A DNA stretch of 64,000 nucleotides. It comes from Rhizobium grahamii. Lineage in GTDB: Bacteria > Pseudomonadota > Alphaproteobacteria > Rhizobiales > Rhizobiaceae. Shown here one piece after another: positions 1 through 8,823 of this stretch. Every line of letters starts with the position of its first letter. Within the stretch, counting starts at the first letter, position 1. The notes below the pieces were generated by a model that saw only the letters and a program-made list of their open reading frames with translations, was not told the DNA's origin and did not search any database. Made by a program: the position numbers and the translations under genes. The DNA is taken from contig NZ_CP043499.1 in assembly GCF_009498215.1 (NCBI RefSeq), forward strand, positions 992,001 to 1,056,000, written 5' to 3'.

Positions 1-296
1 GAGGATACCGTAACGACGAAGCCGATATCGGGCACCTGCGCGGCCAGCGCCGTGCACAGGATCAGCGGATCTATTGTGTGGAAGGGGCGGCCGAGCGGTT
101 CCGTCATCAGTGCCGGATGGTCTGAAAAGAATACGGCGTCGAACAGCCCCTTGTGGGCGATTTCCGCCAGGCGCCGGTAATAGGCGGGATCGTTGATATC
201 GTGCCGATTACCGCTGCGATATTTCCATGCATTGGCGAGATAGCCGGTGGAATTCAGCCCCACATTGAGGTTCATGCGACGTTTTTGGATGCTCAT
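1..296 (-). CDS. LLM-class FMN-dependent monooxygenase, N-terminal part (cut by window edge)
   Basis: From an ATG at 296 the frame stays open to the left edge, giving about the first 98 residues of a bacterial-luciferase-like flavin monooxygenase of the NtaA/SnaA/DszA type. The start MSIQKRRMNLNVGLNSTG, the block AHKGLFDAVFFSDHP and the following TIDPLILCTALA segment are typical of the first beta-alpha units of this TIM barrel. These enzymes use FMNH2 from a separate reductase to oxygenate sulfones, sulfonates or aminopolycarboxylates. Its ATG overlaps the TGA of the upstream flavin monooxygenase gene (ATGA), so the two are translationally coupled. The substrate cannot be read from this fragment. 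Confidence 0.85.
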   Translation of the reverse strand, partial: MSIQKRRMNLNVGLNSTGYLANAWKYRSGNRHDINDPAYYRRLAEIAHKGLFDAVFFSDHPALMTEPLGRPFHTIDPLILCTALAAQVPDIGFVVTVS

Positions 297-1546
297 GCGT
301 CAGTCCGTTCCGCCTGCTCTTCTCTTGCTACGCCCACGCCCGCCTGCGGGCCCGGGGTCGTGCCGTTGACGGCGAAATCGCCGACGATGCGATCGTGGTA
401 GATGCGCGGATTGTGGGATGCGATGGTGCGGGCGTTGCGCCAGTGGCGGTCGAGACCGTGGCCGCGCTTGGCAGCGGATGCTCCGAGCGCATCGAACAGC
501 ACCGTGCTCGCATCAAGGATCAACGAGGTGACAACGGTGACAGACTGGCTGACCTCGAGTTCAGCATTGCGGTCGGCCAGTTTGATTTGCTCCTGATCCC
601 CACCCTGGTTGGCATCGTAAGCGCGCTGAAGCGCCTTTGCCGCCTGGAGCACGATCGAGCCGGCGCTGTAAGCCGCGCCTCTCACCTTCCCGACCACCTG
701 CTGGACCTGCGCGTCCTGGGCCGATCGGGACGCATTGCCGCGGCTATAGACCCTTTTTCTCGCCGCTACATGTCGCGCCAAGTCGTTTGCCGCCGCACGC
801 CCGATACCGGCGAGCGAGGCGAGATGGACCAGTTGGAAGAAGCCGCCGGAATAGCTGAAGCGCACCGCGCTCGGCTTGATCAGTTCGTCGGCGATCTCGA
901 CATCGCGGAAGCGGGCAGTGCCGCTCGCCGTCAGCGATTGGCCGAAGCCATCCCAGTCGTCGATGATTTCGACACCCGGCGCCGACGTCGGCACCAGCGC
1001 GCCGATCGGTTGCCCGTCCCCATCCATCGCCCCCAGCGTGATCCAGTCCGCGTAGAGCGAGCCGGTGGTGTAGAATTTCTCGCCGTCGAGACGCCAGTTG
1101 GCGCCATCGCGGACCAGTCGCGTCGAGTAGCTGCCAAGCGGCGTGTCGCCGAGTTCGGAGAACCCGCTTCCGACCGTCTCGCCCTGCCCGAGCCTCTTCA
1201 GCCAGGCATCGCGCCAGGCGCTGTCGGGCGCGTTCAGCAGATCCTCGGTGAAGCCGAAGTGGCTGCGATAGGCGTTGGTGAGGTTCGGATCGGCCGCGGC
1301 AAGCTCGATGATCAGGCCGAAAAGCTCCGGCAAAGTCGCGCCCAGGCCACCAGTCGCGACAGGCAACCGCAGCCGCGAAAAGCCCGATGTCTTCAGCCAC
1401 TCGTAGGCATCAAAGGGCAATTCATGTGCGAGGTCGCGGTCGACAGCCCGCTCGGCGATACGGGCGAATATTGGCCTGAAGGTCTGCGCGAGACGCTCGA
1501 AGCGCTCGCTCGGCGGTGCGCCCCAGGCCCCATTGATATCAGTCAT
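293..1546 (-). CDS. SfnB/DszC-type flavin monooxygenase (acyl-CoA dehydrogenase fold)
   Basis: A 417-residue protein of the acyl-CoA dehydrogenase fold, in the branch that oxygenates sulfur compounds (SfnB, DszC) rather than dehydrogenating acyl-CoA. Visible marks are AADPNLTNAYRSHFGFTEDL in the N-terminal helical part, FYTTGSLYADWITL in the middle beta domain, DDWDGFGQSLTASGTARF after it, and a C-terminal RHWRNARTIASHNP block that in DszC carries a catalytic His. The start is an ATG preceded by AGGAA. It lies 92 bp downstream of the rhodanese gene and overlaps the next LLM gene by 4 bp, so a four-gene operon led by a solute-binding protein is likely. The sulfur substrate is inferred from neighbours. 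Confidence 0.85.
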   Translation of the reverse strand: MTDINGAWGAPPSERFERLAQTFRPIFARIAERAVDRDLAHELPFDAYEWLKTSGFSRLRLPVATGGLGATLPELFGLIIELAAADPNLTNAYRSHFGFTEDLLNAPDSAWRDAWLKRLGQGETVGSGFSELGDTPLGSYSTRLVRDGANWRLDGEKFYTTGSLYADWITLGAMDGDGQPIGALVPTSAPGVEIIDDWDGFGQSLTASGTARFRDVEIADELIKPSAVRFSYSGGFFQLVHLASLAGIGRAAANDLARHVAARKRVYSRGNASRSAQDAQVQQVVGKVRGAAYSAGSIVLQAAKALQRAYDANQGGDQEQIKLADRNAELEVSQSVTVVTSLILDASTVLFDALGASAAKRGHGLDRHWRNARTIASHNPRIYHDRIVGDFAVNGTTPGPQAGVGVAREEQAERTDA

Positions 1547-1638
1547 GACGTTGTTTCCTGTTTACAACCGCAATACCGCCGGCTGACGACGGCGGTATCC
1601 GAAGCTCGGTTCCCGTTCCGGCCAAGGCGAGCGTCGCC

Positions 1639-2724
1639 TCAGGCGGCCGCCCGCTCTTCCGCGTCGAAATCGTGAAGCAGGATCGTGATTTCGTACCCAC
1701 GGCGGGCGAGCCAATGGGCGACGATGCGGGCGCGTGAACCCAGCAGATCATCGACCAAGACGACGCGGGCGCCACGCACGGCGATCGTCCGGTAGGCCAC
1801 GCCGAGAAGCTGCCCGCCCTCCGACGAGATCGATCCGGCAAGGTTCGCGCGCGCAAACTCCTCCGGGGTACGAACATCGAGCAGGTAGGTCGTGCGTGAC
1901 GGATCGGCGTTCCATCGCTCGGCGGTCTGCCGATCGATGAACGTCAGTCCATCGCTTGCAGAAAGGCTATCGCCGCGCTCGCTTGCGAATTGGCGGGCCT
2001 CTTCGCTTGGGTCGCCGTAAGATGCCGTGCGCCCGGTCTCGAGTTCGAAACCCGCATCCGTCCAGCCGCGCGTCCCGTCGTCGAGATAGGAGACGGCGTT
2101 GGCGACACCGGCATCGATCAGCGTCTGCGCTCCGAGAATGGCGCGCGGCAGGCCGGCGCAGGAAACGACGACTTTCGTTTCGGCCGAGGGGACGAGATCC
2201 TTGAAGCGCAGCAAGAGTTCGGCGCCAGGCACGCCGACGGCGCCCGGTACGTGCGCCTTCTCGTATTCGGCAAGCGTGCGCGTATCCAGCACGATGACAT
2301 CCGTTCCCTGATCACGGAGCGTCTGCAGTTCCGCAGCGGATATTACCGGCGTCTGCCTCTCTTCGCGCACCTTGGTGACGAAGGGAACGCCCGGAATATC
2401 GAATGTCGGAAGCTCCTTGCCACCGTCCACCCAGGCGGGAATGCCGCCTTCAAGGAAATGGATGTCCGTCCAGCCCGCTTGCCGCAAACGGCTGACCGCC
2501 GCTTCGGCAGTGCCATCGCCGCCGTCGACCAGAACCATGCGAACGGCCCGACGCGGCACGAAGCGGTCGAGTTCGGCTTCCAGTCGCTCCGTGGGCAGGT
2601 TGGTCGCAAACAGCGGCGACGCATAGCCGACGTTCTCGGCCGAGCGGATATCAAGCACCGCCAGTTCCAGCCCATCGCCCAGCCAATCGATCAATGTGGC
2701 CTTGTCTATCCGATATTTAGTCAT
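1639..2724 (-). CDS. Triple-rhodanese-domain sulfurtransferase
   Basis: A 361-residue protein made of three rhodanese-like domains at roughly residues 1-105, 125-225 and 245-355. Only the middle domain has a catalytic cysteine, C189 in CAGLPR. The matching loops of the outer domains read VDGGDGT and VDDLLGS and contain no Cys, so those domains should be structural or regulatory. Rhodaneses move sulfane sulfur to thiol acceptors or cyanide; here the enzyme probably handles sulfur released by the flavin monooxygenases of the operon. The start ATG follows GGAGCAGGAAAC, and the gene begins 18 bp after the solute-binding protein gene ends. No signal peptide is visible, so it is expected in the cytoplasm. 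Confidence 0.85.
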   Translation of the reverse strand: MTKYRIDKATLIDWLGDGLELAVLDIRSAENVGYASPLFATNLPTERLEAELDRFVPRRAVRMVLVDGGDGTAEAAVSRLRQAGWTDIHFLEGGIPAWVDGGKELPTFDIPGVPFVTKVREERQTPVISAAELQTLRDQGTDVIVLDTRTLAEYEKAHVPGAVGVPGAELLLRFKDLVPSAETKVVVSCAGLPRAILGAQTLIDAGVANAVSYLDDGTRGWTDAGFELETGRTASYGDPSEEARQFASERGDSLSASDGLTFIDRQTAERWNADPSRTTYLLDVRTPEEFARANLAGSISSEGGQLLGVAYRTIAVRGARVVLVDDLLGSRARIVAHWLARRGYEITILLHDFDAEERAAA

Positions 2725-2742
2725 GTTTCCTGCTCCTCGATA

Positions 2743-4341
2743 TCAAGCGTTCGGGTCGAGCCACAGGTCGCCGAAGCTCCAGTTGAGCCCCTGCGATCCC
2801 GTGACGTAGTTCTTCACCCGCTTGTTGGCGACAATCTGGGCGCCGGCGGCGACGAGGTCGACGGAGGCCACCTCGTCGTGGATCAGATGCTGGAACTTGC
2901 TCCAGGTCTCCCAGCGCTTCTTCTCATCCGGCTCGGTCGCGGCCGCTTCGAGCAACTCGTCCGCCTTGGCGTTCGAATAGTGGCTGGCATTGGAGAACGG
3001 CAGGCCGATCTTGAAGTTCTTGCTCCAATAGGCGCGCTGGATACCGAGCGACGGATCGAAGGTGTTGGAGAGCGACTCCACCACCAGATCGAAGGCGCGG
3101 TCTGTGTAGACGGTCTTCAGGAAGGTCGGCAGGTCGTATTTCTTGATCTCGATGCCGACGCCGATCTTCTCCAGCTGGCTCTTAAGCACATCGGCATAGC
3201 CTTGCGGCAGATAGGAATTGTAGGTCAGCCTCAGGTCGAAGCGCTTGCCATCGGCCTTGCGCGGATAGCCCGCGTCGTCCAGCAGCTTCTCGGCGGCGGC
3301 CGTGTCATATGGATGGGCGACGACGCTCTTGTCGTACCACTGCGGCAAGGCCGTGCTCACGGGGCTCGGCGACACCTGCGCGTAGCCATAGAGCGCGACG
3401 TCGACGATCTCCTGCAGGTTGATCGCCTGGGCAATGGCGAGTCTCACCTCGCGCTTGGCAAACAGCGGATTGTCGTAGTTGAAGAACAGCTGCTGCTGCG
3501 GACCGGAATACGCATAGGTGGTGGTGTCGACGATAAGGCTCGGGATCTGCTTCAGCCGGTCGAGATCGGCAAGCGGCACCGGATTGTCGCCGATATCGGC
3601 TTCGCCCGTTTCAAGCGCCGCCGACCTGGCGGCCGGGTCGGTGACGACGCGCAGGATGATGCGGTCGAGATAGGGCTTGCCGGCATCCCAATAGTCGGGA
3701 TTGCGTTCGAAAATCAGATGGCTGCCCGCCACCCATTCCGTCAGCTTGAAGGGGCCGGTGCCGATCGCTGTCTGCAGCGTCTGCCCGTCGCCCGGCGCCA
3801 GCTTCTCGAAGATATGCTTCGGCACAATCGGTGACTCCGAGCTCGATTGCGCCGAAAGCAGGAAGGGAGCGGGTTTCGACAGCACGATGACGGCGGTCAG
3901 CGGATCGGGCGTCTCGACCGCCACCACGTTCTGGTAGGTGATACGGCCGCGCGGATGCGCTTCCTTCAGCCGGAAGATCGAAAAGGCGACGTCGTCGGAG
4001 GTGAAGTCCTTGCCGTCGTGCCACTTCACGCCCTTGCGGAGCTTGAAGGTGTAGCGAAGATTGTCGTCTGAAACAGACCATTCCGCCGCCAGCAGCGGCT
4101 GCGGCCTGACGTCGAGATCGAACGTCAGCAGCCCCTCGACGATTTTCGGGCCGATCGCCTGGCCGGTGCCCGACGAGGTGTTGATGGCGAAGAGCGCGTT
4201 ACCTGGATCCACCCGGTAAAGCCAGTTCAAGGTGCCACCCGTTGCCGGCGCGGCACTCTGTCCGAAGGCGATCGACGGGAGCAAGGTGCTGGCGCTCGCA
4301 AGCAACATCAGCTGGTTGAAACTGCGACGGTTGATGGACAC
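2743..4341 (-). CDS. ABC transporter solute-binding protein, family 5, with twin-arginine leader
   Basis: A 532-residue periplasmic binding protein of SBP family 5 (oligopeptide, nickel and related ligands). The start is a GTG with GGAG about 8 bp upstream; the leader holds NRRSFNQ (Arg5-Arg6) followed by a hydrophobic stretch ending in AFGQS, which reads as a Tat signal. Family blocks YTFKLRKGVKWHDGKDFTSD, IGTGPFKL and ERNPDYWDAGKPYLD are clear. It is closely similar to the binding proteins at 12338 and 23069. It is the first gene of the minus-strand operon with the rhodanese and two flavin monooxygenases. No permease gene accompanies it; the permeases at 20804-22794 are the obvious partner in this window. 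Confidence 0.9.
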   Translation of the reverse strand: MSINRRSFNQLMLLASASTLLPSIAFGQSAAPATGGTLNWLYRVDPGNALFAINTSSGTGQAIGPKIVEGLLTFDLDVRPQPLLAAEWSVSDDNLRYTFKLRKGVKWHDGKDFTSDDVAFSIFRLKEAHPRGRITYQNVVAVETPDPLTAVIVLSKPAPFLLSAQSSSESPIVPKHIFEKLAPGDGQTLQTAIGTGPFKLTEWVAGSHLIFERNPDYWDAGKPYLDRIILRVVTDPAARSAALETGEADIGDNPVPLADLDRLKQIPSLIVDTTTYAYSGPQQQLFFNYDNPLFAKREVRLAIAQAINLQEIVDVALYGYAQVSPSPVSTALPQWYDKSVVAHPYDTAAAEKLLDDAGYPRKADGKRFDLRLTYNSYLPQGYADVLKSQLEKIGVGIEIKKYDLPTFLKTVYTDRAFDLVVESLSNTFDPSLGIQRAYWSKNFKIGLPFSNASHYSNAKADELLEAAATEPDEKKRWETWSKFQHLIHDEVASVDLVAAGAQIVANKRVKNYVTGSQGLNWSFGDLWLDPNA

Positions 4342-4690
4342 GCGAGAGCTCCTCTTTGGTTGGGTTTTGGTCCGCTGAGGGGGAGCTTCCGTGCTGCGTC
4401 CGAAAAGGCGAAGTCAAAGTTTCTTCTCGCCGGAGAAAGAAAAATTGCACCCGAAGGGCTGTTCGCAGGCAGCCCGATGAAAAGGAAAAGCTGCTCAATT
4501 TCCATGCTTCGGCAGGATGAGGTTTCGCCGAAGTCCACGCCGACGAAACGCGGAAACTGGGCACCCTAGCGAAAGAATTTCTTTCCGCGAAATCAAACAG
4601 ATATTTCTGGACTTGAACGGCCGGCCAGCCAACCGTTGACGGGAAATAGCGGCGCATACGCCCCTGTTACCGTCATTTCCTGGAGGCAAG
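4342..4690. other. Divergent intergenic region with likely promoters
   Basis: This 349-bp stretch separates the minus-strand operon led by the binding protein at 4341 from the plus-strand operon beginning at 4691. I see no gene in it. It must hold promoters in both directions. Two A/T-rich inverted repeats stand out: TTCTC-GCCG-GAGAA at 4424-4437 and the 15-bp repeat at 4571-4585. No convincing -35/-10 pair can be named. Confidence 0.6.
4571..4585. promoter_or_regulatory. Inverted repeat, candidate operator
   Basis: GAAAGAA-T-TTCTTTC is a perfect 7-bp inverted repeat with one central base. It lies about 105 bp upstream of the plus-strand operon and 230 bp upstream of the divergent one. Position and symmetry suit a regulator binding site shared by both operons. 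Which protein binds is unknown; the LysR-type regulator at 11040 is one candidate. Confidence 0.4.
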
Positions 4691-5869
4691 ATGCCGTTCG
4701 AAACAAATGCCGACGACACGCTTCTGGCCAAGGCGAGCGAACTCCGCCAGGCGTTTCATCTCGATTCCGTCGAGAGAGACAAACAGGGCGGCAGGCCTGT
4801 CGACCAGATCAGGCTCCTGAAGCAAAGCGGGCTGCCTTCAGCGCAGATCGCCAGGGAATACGGCGGCCAGGGCGCCTCCTGGCTGACGATCCTGCGCATC
4901 GTCAGGGAATTCGCCAAGACGGACGGATCGCTCGCCCATCTCTTCGGCTATCACCACCTTCCGCTCAACCTCATCCTGTTTCGCGGCTCGTCCGCGCAGA
5001 AGGAGAAGTGGCTGACTGGTTCAGCCGCTGGCAACTGGATCTGGAGCAATTCCGGCAACGCTTTGTCGAAGACGTCGAGCGGCGAAAGAACCGCCACGGG
5101 CTGGATCATCAACGGCAGCCGCCCCTTCTCCTCCGGCTCGCATGTGGCCGATTACATCCAGATCTCCTGGGAGAACGCCGATGGCGCCCGACTGACCGCC
5201 GCCGTCCCCGCCGACCGCGAAGGTATCGTCATCGAGAACGACTGGGACGGCATCGGCCAGAGACAGACGGGAAGCGGCACCGTGCGTTTCGTCAACCTTG
5301 AAATTCATGAGGACGAGCTGATCAGCGCGCCCGACGTGCCGCTGACGCCGTGGTCCTCCCTCACCTCGCTCCTGCAGCAGAGCGTCCTCCTCAATGTCTT
5401 CGTCGGCAGCGCACAGGGTATTTTGAAGGAGGGCCGTGATTATACGACGACGAGTTCGCGGCCCTGGATTTATTCCGGCGTTGAACGACACGTCGATGAT
5501 CCCTGGATCAAGCGCCAATACGGTGACCTCTATATCCGCACCCTGGCGGCAACGGAACTCGCCGACAAGGCCGCCCGCAGCCTTGATGCAGCCTATGCCG
5601 AGGGCCCTTCGCTGACCGCCGCCGACCGTGGCGCCGCCGCGATCGATATCGCAACCGCAAACGTCTATGCCGGCGAGGTCGGGCTTGCCGTTTCCAGCGA
5701 GGTCTTCGAGGTCATGGGCGCCCGTTCGGCGACCAATGCCAACGGCTTCGACCGCTTCTGGCGCAATGTCAGAACCCACACGCTTCACAATCCCGCCGAG
5801 TACAAGAAACGCACGATCGGCACGTGGCTGCTGACGGGCGAATTTCCCGTGCCGGCCATCTATCGCTGA
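4691..5869 (+). CDS. DszC-like sulfoxide/sulfone-forming flavin monooxygenase
   Basis: A 392-residue member of the DszC branch of the acyl-CoA dehydrogenase fold. The pattern TDGSLAHLFGYHH, then DDPWIKRQYGDLY, then GFDRFWRNVRTHTLHNP closely follows my recollection of Rhodococcus DszC. This includes the two histidines (in GYH and in TLHNP) that flank the oxygenation site there. DszC uses FMNH2 and O2 to turn dibenzothiophene into its sulfone; the substrate here is not known. The ATG has GGAGG 6 bp upstream. It heads a plus-strand operon followed after 11 bp by a DszA-like gene. A paralogue, frameshifted, lies at 7604. Confidence 0.88.
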   Translation: MPFETNADDTLLAKASELRQAFHLDSVERDKQGGRPVDQIRLLKQSGLPSAQIAREYGGQGASWLTILRIVREFAKTDGSLAHLFGYHHLPLNLILFRGSSAQKEKWLTGSAAGNWIWSNSGNALSKTSSGERTATGWIINGSRPFSSGSHVADYIQISWENADGARLTAAVPADREGIVIENDWDGIGQRQTGSGTVRFVNLEIHEDELISAPDVPLTPWSSLTSLLQQSVLLNVFVGSAQGILKEGRDYTTTSSRPWIYSGVERHVDDPWIKRQYGDLYIRTLAATELADKAARSLDAAYAEGPSLTAADRGAAAIDIATANVYAGEVGLAVSSEVFEVMGARSATNANGFDRFWRNVRTHTLHNPAEYKKRTIGTWLLTGEFPVPAIYR

Positions 5870-5880
5870 AAGGAATCCCA

Positions 5881-7239
5881 ATGGCGAGACGCAACGACAA
5901 GATCAAGCTCGGCGCATTTCTGCTCTTTACCGGGCACCACGTCGCCGCTTGGCGTCACCCAAAGGCCTCCGTCGGCACCGAGTTCGAGAACTATGTGGAA
6001 CTCGCAAAGCTCGCGGAAGCGGCGAAGTTCGACACGATCTTCTTTGCCGACGGTGTTGCCGCGCGCATCAAGGACGTCGAGGCGGCAAGCCGCAAGGCCC
6101 ACAGCGGCGTCTATCCGTTTGAGCCGATCACGCTGCTGTCCGCGCTGTCATCCGTCACCCGCAACATCGGGCTGATCGCCACCGCCTCCACCAGCTACTC
6201 CGATCCCTACAATCTCGCCCGGCAGTTCGGCTCGCTCGACCGGCTGAGCGGCGGCCGCGCCGGCTGGAACCTTGTGACCTCCTCCGACCCTGACGCCGCC
6301 TTCAACTTCGGCCACGAGACGCAGATCCTTCATTCCGACCGCTACGAACGGGCGGAGGAATTCGCCAATGTCGTGCTCGGCCTCTGGGACAGCTGGGAGG
6401 ACGATGCCTTCTTGCGCGACCGCGAGAGCGGCCGCTACTTCGATCCAGCCAAGCTGCATCGTCTCAACCACGACGGCCGGCACTTCAAGGTGCGTGGGCC
6501 GCTCAACATTCCGCGCTCGCCGCAGGGCCGACCGGTTGTCGTCCAGGCGGGTGCCTCCGAGCCCGGCAAAGAACTCGCCGCCCGCACAGCAGAAGCGATC
6601 TTCGCCGCCCAGATCACCCTTGAGGAAGCAACCAGCTTCTATGCCGACGTCAAGGGCCGGCTCGCCAAATACGGCCGCTCGCATGACGACCTGAAAATCC
6701 TGCCCGGCATCTTCCCCGTCGTCGCCCGCACGCGATCGGAAGCCGAGGAGAAGTTCCAGTCGCTGCAGGAGCTCATCCAGCCGGAGGTCGGCCTAAACCT
6801 GATTTCGCAGCTGTCGGGCGTCGACCTCAGGGATTACCCGCTGGATGGTCCGGTGCCGGAAAATCCGCCCGCGACCAATGCCGGCAAGAGCCGACAGGCG
6901 CTGGTTCTGGATCTCGCCCGCCGCGAGAACCTGACGATCCGCCAGCTCTATCTGCGCATCGCCGGTGCGCGCGGCCACTGGCAGGTTGTCGGCACACCGG
7001 ATGATATCGCCGATCAGCTCGAGGAGCGCTTCGAAAACTACGGCGCCGACGGCTTCAACATCATGTCACCGATCATGCCGGGCGGGCTTTCCGATTTCAT
7101 CGAGCTCGTGGTTCCGGAACTGCGCCGGCGCGGCCTCTTCCGCCACGAATACGAGGGCACCACGCTGCGCGAGAACCTTGGTCTCAAGCGCCCCGAAAAC
7201 AGTCTCGCCGCACGTGGCGGCGCCGTCGCGGCCGAGTGA
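5881..7239 (+). CDS. DszA/NtaA/SnaA-type FMN-dependent monooxygenase
   Basis: A 452-residue LLM-class flavin monooxygenase. The fold is marked by FDTIFFADGVAARI, TASTSYSDPYNLARQFGSLD, LSGGRAGWNLVTS and NIPRSPQGRPVVVQAGAS. The C-terminal GFNIMSPIMPG and VPELRRRGLFRHEYEGTTLR segments match the DszA/NtaA layout. Such enzymes cleave a C-S or C-N bond after oxygenation with FMNH2. I prefer the ATG at 5881, preceded by AAGGA, over an upstream in-frame start that would run into the previous gene. It follows a DszC-like gene by 11 bp and precedes a DUF3088 gene, so a two-step sulfone pathway is the simplest reading. Substrate unproven. Confidence 0.88.
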   Translation: MARRNDKIKLGAFLLFTGHHVAAWRHPKASVGTEFENYVELAKLAEAAKFDTIFFADGVAARIKDVEAASRKAHSGVYPFEPITLLSALSSVTRNIGLIATASTSYSDPYNLARQFGSLDRLSGGRAGWNLVTSSDPDAAFNFGHETQILHSDRYERAEEFANVVLGLWDSWEDDAFLRDRESGRYFDPAKLHRLNHDGRHFKVRGPLNIPRSPQGRPVVVQAGASEPGKELAARTAEAIFAAQITLEEATSFYADVKGRLAKYGRSHDDLKILPGIFPVVARTRSEAEEKFQSLQELIQPEVGLNLISQLSGVDLRDYPLDGPVPENPPATNAGKSRQALVLDLARRENLTIRQLYLRIAGARGHWQVVGTPDDIADQLEERFENYGADGFNIMSPIMPGGLSDFIELVVPELRRRGLFRHEYEGTTLRENLGLKRPENSLAARGGAVAAE

Positions 7240-7249
7240 GGGGAAACAC

Positions 7250-7590
7250 ATGAGCCGCGACACCCTTTTTCTCATCGCCCCCGGCTTCTCGGATCCGAAA
7301 CAGCCCGGCCAGACCTTCGTCTGCCCGCATTGCAACGCCATCGAGGGGTTGCTTGCAAGTTTCCCCGATCTGGCCAGCCGGCTCGACATCCACCGCGTTC
7401 CCTTCCCCGTCCGCGCGCACGCGTGATCGAGGCGGTGGGCGAGGAGAACCAGTCCCTGCCGGTGCTGGTGCTCGCCTCCAATCCGCCGCCCGACGCCGCG
7501 GACTGGAAAGGCAAGCGCTTCGTCTCCAAGACCAGCCGCATCCTTGAGCTTCTTGCCGAGCGACACGGCTTTCCGCGACTGCACGACTGA
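7250..7590 (+). pseudogene. DUF3088 small protein with CPHC motif, frameshifted
   Basis: The first 52 or so codons from ATG 7250 read a DUF3088 protein with FVCPHCNAIEGLLASFPDLA, then the frame ends at a TGA at 7424. The expected continuation, RPRARVIEAVGEENQSLPVL to AERHGFPRLHD, sits in the next frame and ends at 7590. Adding one C in the run at 7405-7408 joins the halves into about 113 residues, the usual size of the family. CPHC resembles a thioredoxin-type redox motif; the function is unknown. It lies between a DszA-like and a DszC-like gene, suggesting a role in the sulfur chemistry. The frameshift may be real or a homopolymer sequencing error. Confidence 0.75.
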
Positions 7591-7603
7591 CGGAAGAACG
7601 ACG

Positions 7604-8823
7604 ATGACCGTAAAGCCCGCAGGCTTCGAACCAGCCGCACTGCCACCCGTACTCTTCGAGCCGGACCGAGCCGATCCCTACCTCGCCAAGGCCGCCGAAC
7701 TTCGCGACATCTTCGCAACCGATGCCGTCGAGCGCGATCAACAAGGCGGGCGTCCCACCGAGCAGGTGCGGCTGCTCAAGGAAAGCGGTCTCGTCAATCT
7801 CCTCATTCCCAAGGAGTTCGGCGGCGAGGGACAGCCCTATTCCACGGCGCTACGGATCGTGCGCGAATTTGCCAAGGTCGACGGCTCGCTTGGCCATCTC
7901 TTCGGCTATCACTTCAGCCCGATCCAGAATGCCCTGACCAACGTCAACGACGAACGTCTGGCCGCGATCCTGCGACGCTCTGCCGAGGGACGCTGGTTCT
8001 GGGCAACACCACGAACAGCTTCTCCAAGAGCCTCTTCGGCAGGAAGGTCGAAGGCGGCGTTCTTTTGAACGGCTATCGCCCCTTCGCCTCCGGCTCGCAT
8101 GTCGCCGACTATCTGATGGTCGCGTGGGAGGACGAGGAGACGAATGCCCGCAGCTTCGCCTATATCCCCGCCAGCCGGTCCGGCATCACGATTGCCGACG
8201 ATTGGGATGGGATCGGCCAGCGGCAGACCGGCAGCGGCCGCGTCTTCTACAAGGATGTCTCGATCACGGATGCCGAAATCCTGCCGGAGCGTCCGAAGGA
8301 CGCCATATCGCTGCTGGCGCCTCAGCAGCAGCAGAGCGTTCTTCTCAACGTCTTCATCGGCAGCGCCCAGGGCGCCCTTATCGCCGCGCGCGACTACACC
8401 GTCACGAAGTCCCGCCCCTGGATCTATTCGGGCGTCGAGCGCCACGCCGACGATCCCTGGATCAAGCGGCAATACGGCGAACTCTGGACCAAGGTGCAAG
8501 CGGCCACCGCGCTCGCCGACCGCGCCTTGACCGCCATCGACGACGCCTATGCCAGGGGGCCGGCGCTTACGGCGGAAGAACGAGGCGCCACGGCAATCGC
8601 GGTCGCCTCCGCCAATGTGCTGGCCGGCAAGGTCGCGCTGGAGGTCACCAGCGAGATATTCGAGGTGATGGGAGCGCGCTCGGCCGTGCGGCCCTATGGT
8701 TTCGACCGCTTCTGGCGCAATGTGCGCATCCACACGCTCCACAATCCGGCCGAGTACAAGACCCGCAATGTCGGTTCATGGTTCCTGACCGGCGATTATC
8801 CCGAGCCGGGTGTCTTCCAATGA
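7604..8823 (+). pseudogene. DszC-like flavin monooxygenase, frameshifted
   Basis: A second DszC-like gene in the operon, paralogous to the one at 4691. The frame from ATG 7604 (GGAAG upstream) runs through KVDGSLGHLFGYHFSP to WFW near 8000 and then leaves the conserved sequence. The rest, from NGYRPFASGSHVADYL to FWRNVRIHTLHNPAEYK, is in another frame and ends at 8823. One extra G in the GGG at 8001-8003 restores a continuous protein of about 406 residues, with WGNTTNSFSK aligning to WSNSGNALSK of the paralogue. Both active-site histidine regions are intact. The next gene overlaps by 4 bp, so translation coupling is preserved only if the frame is intact. Confidence 0.8.

Noticed and set aside
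395..1675. 426-residue plus-strand open frame opposite the first SfnB-like gene
   Set aside because: It is antisense to a gene with clear family motifs, has no recognisable domain and reflects the high GC content.
1990..3834. 614-residue plus-strand open frame across the rhodanese and binding protein genes
   Set aside because: It spans two real minus-strand genes in the wrong frame, with Arg/Gly-rich sequence and no family features.
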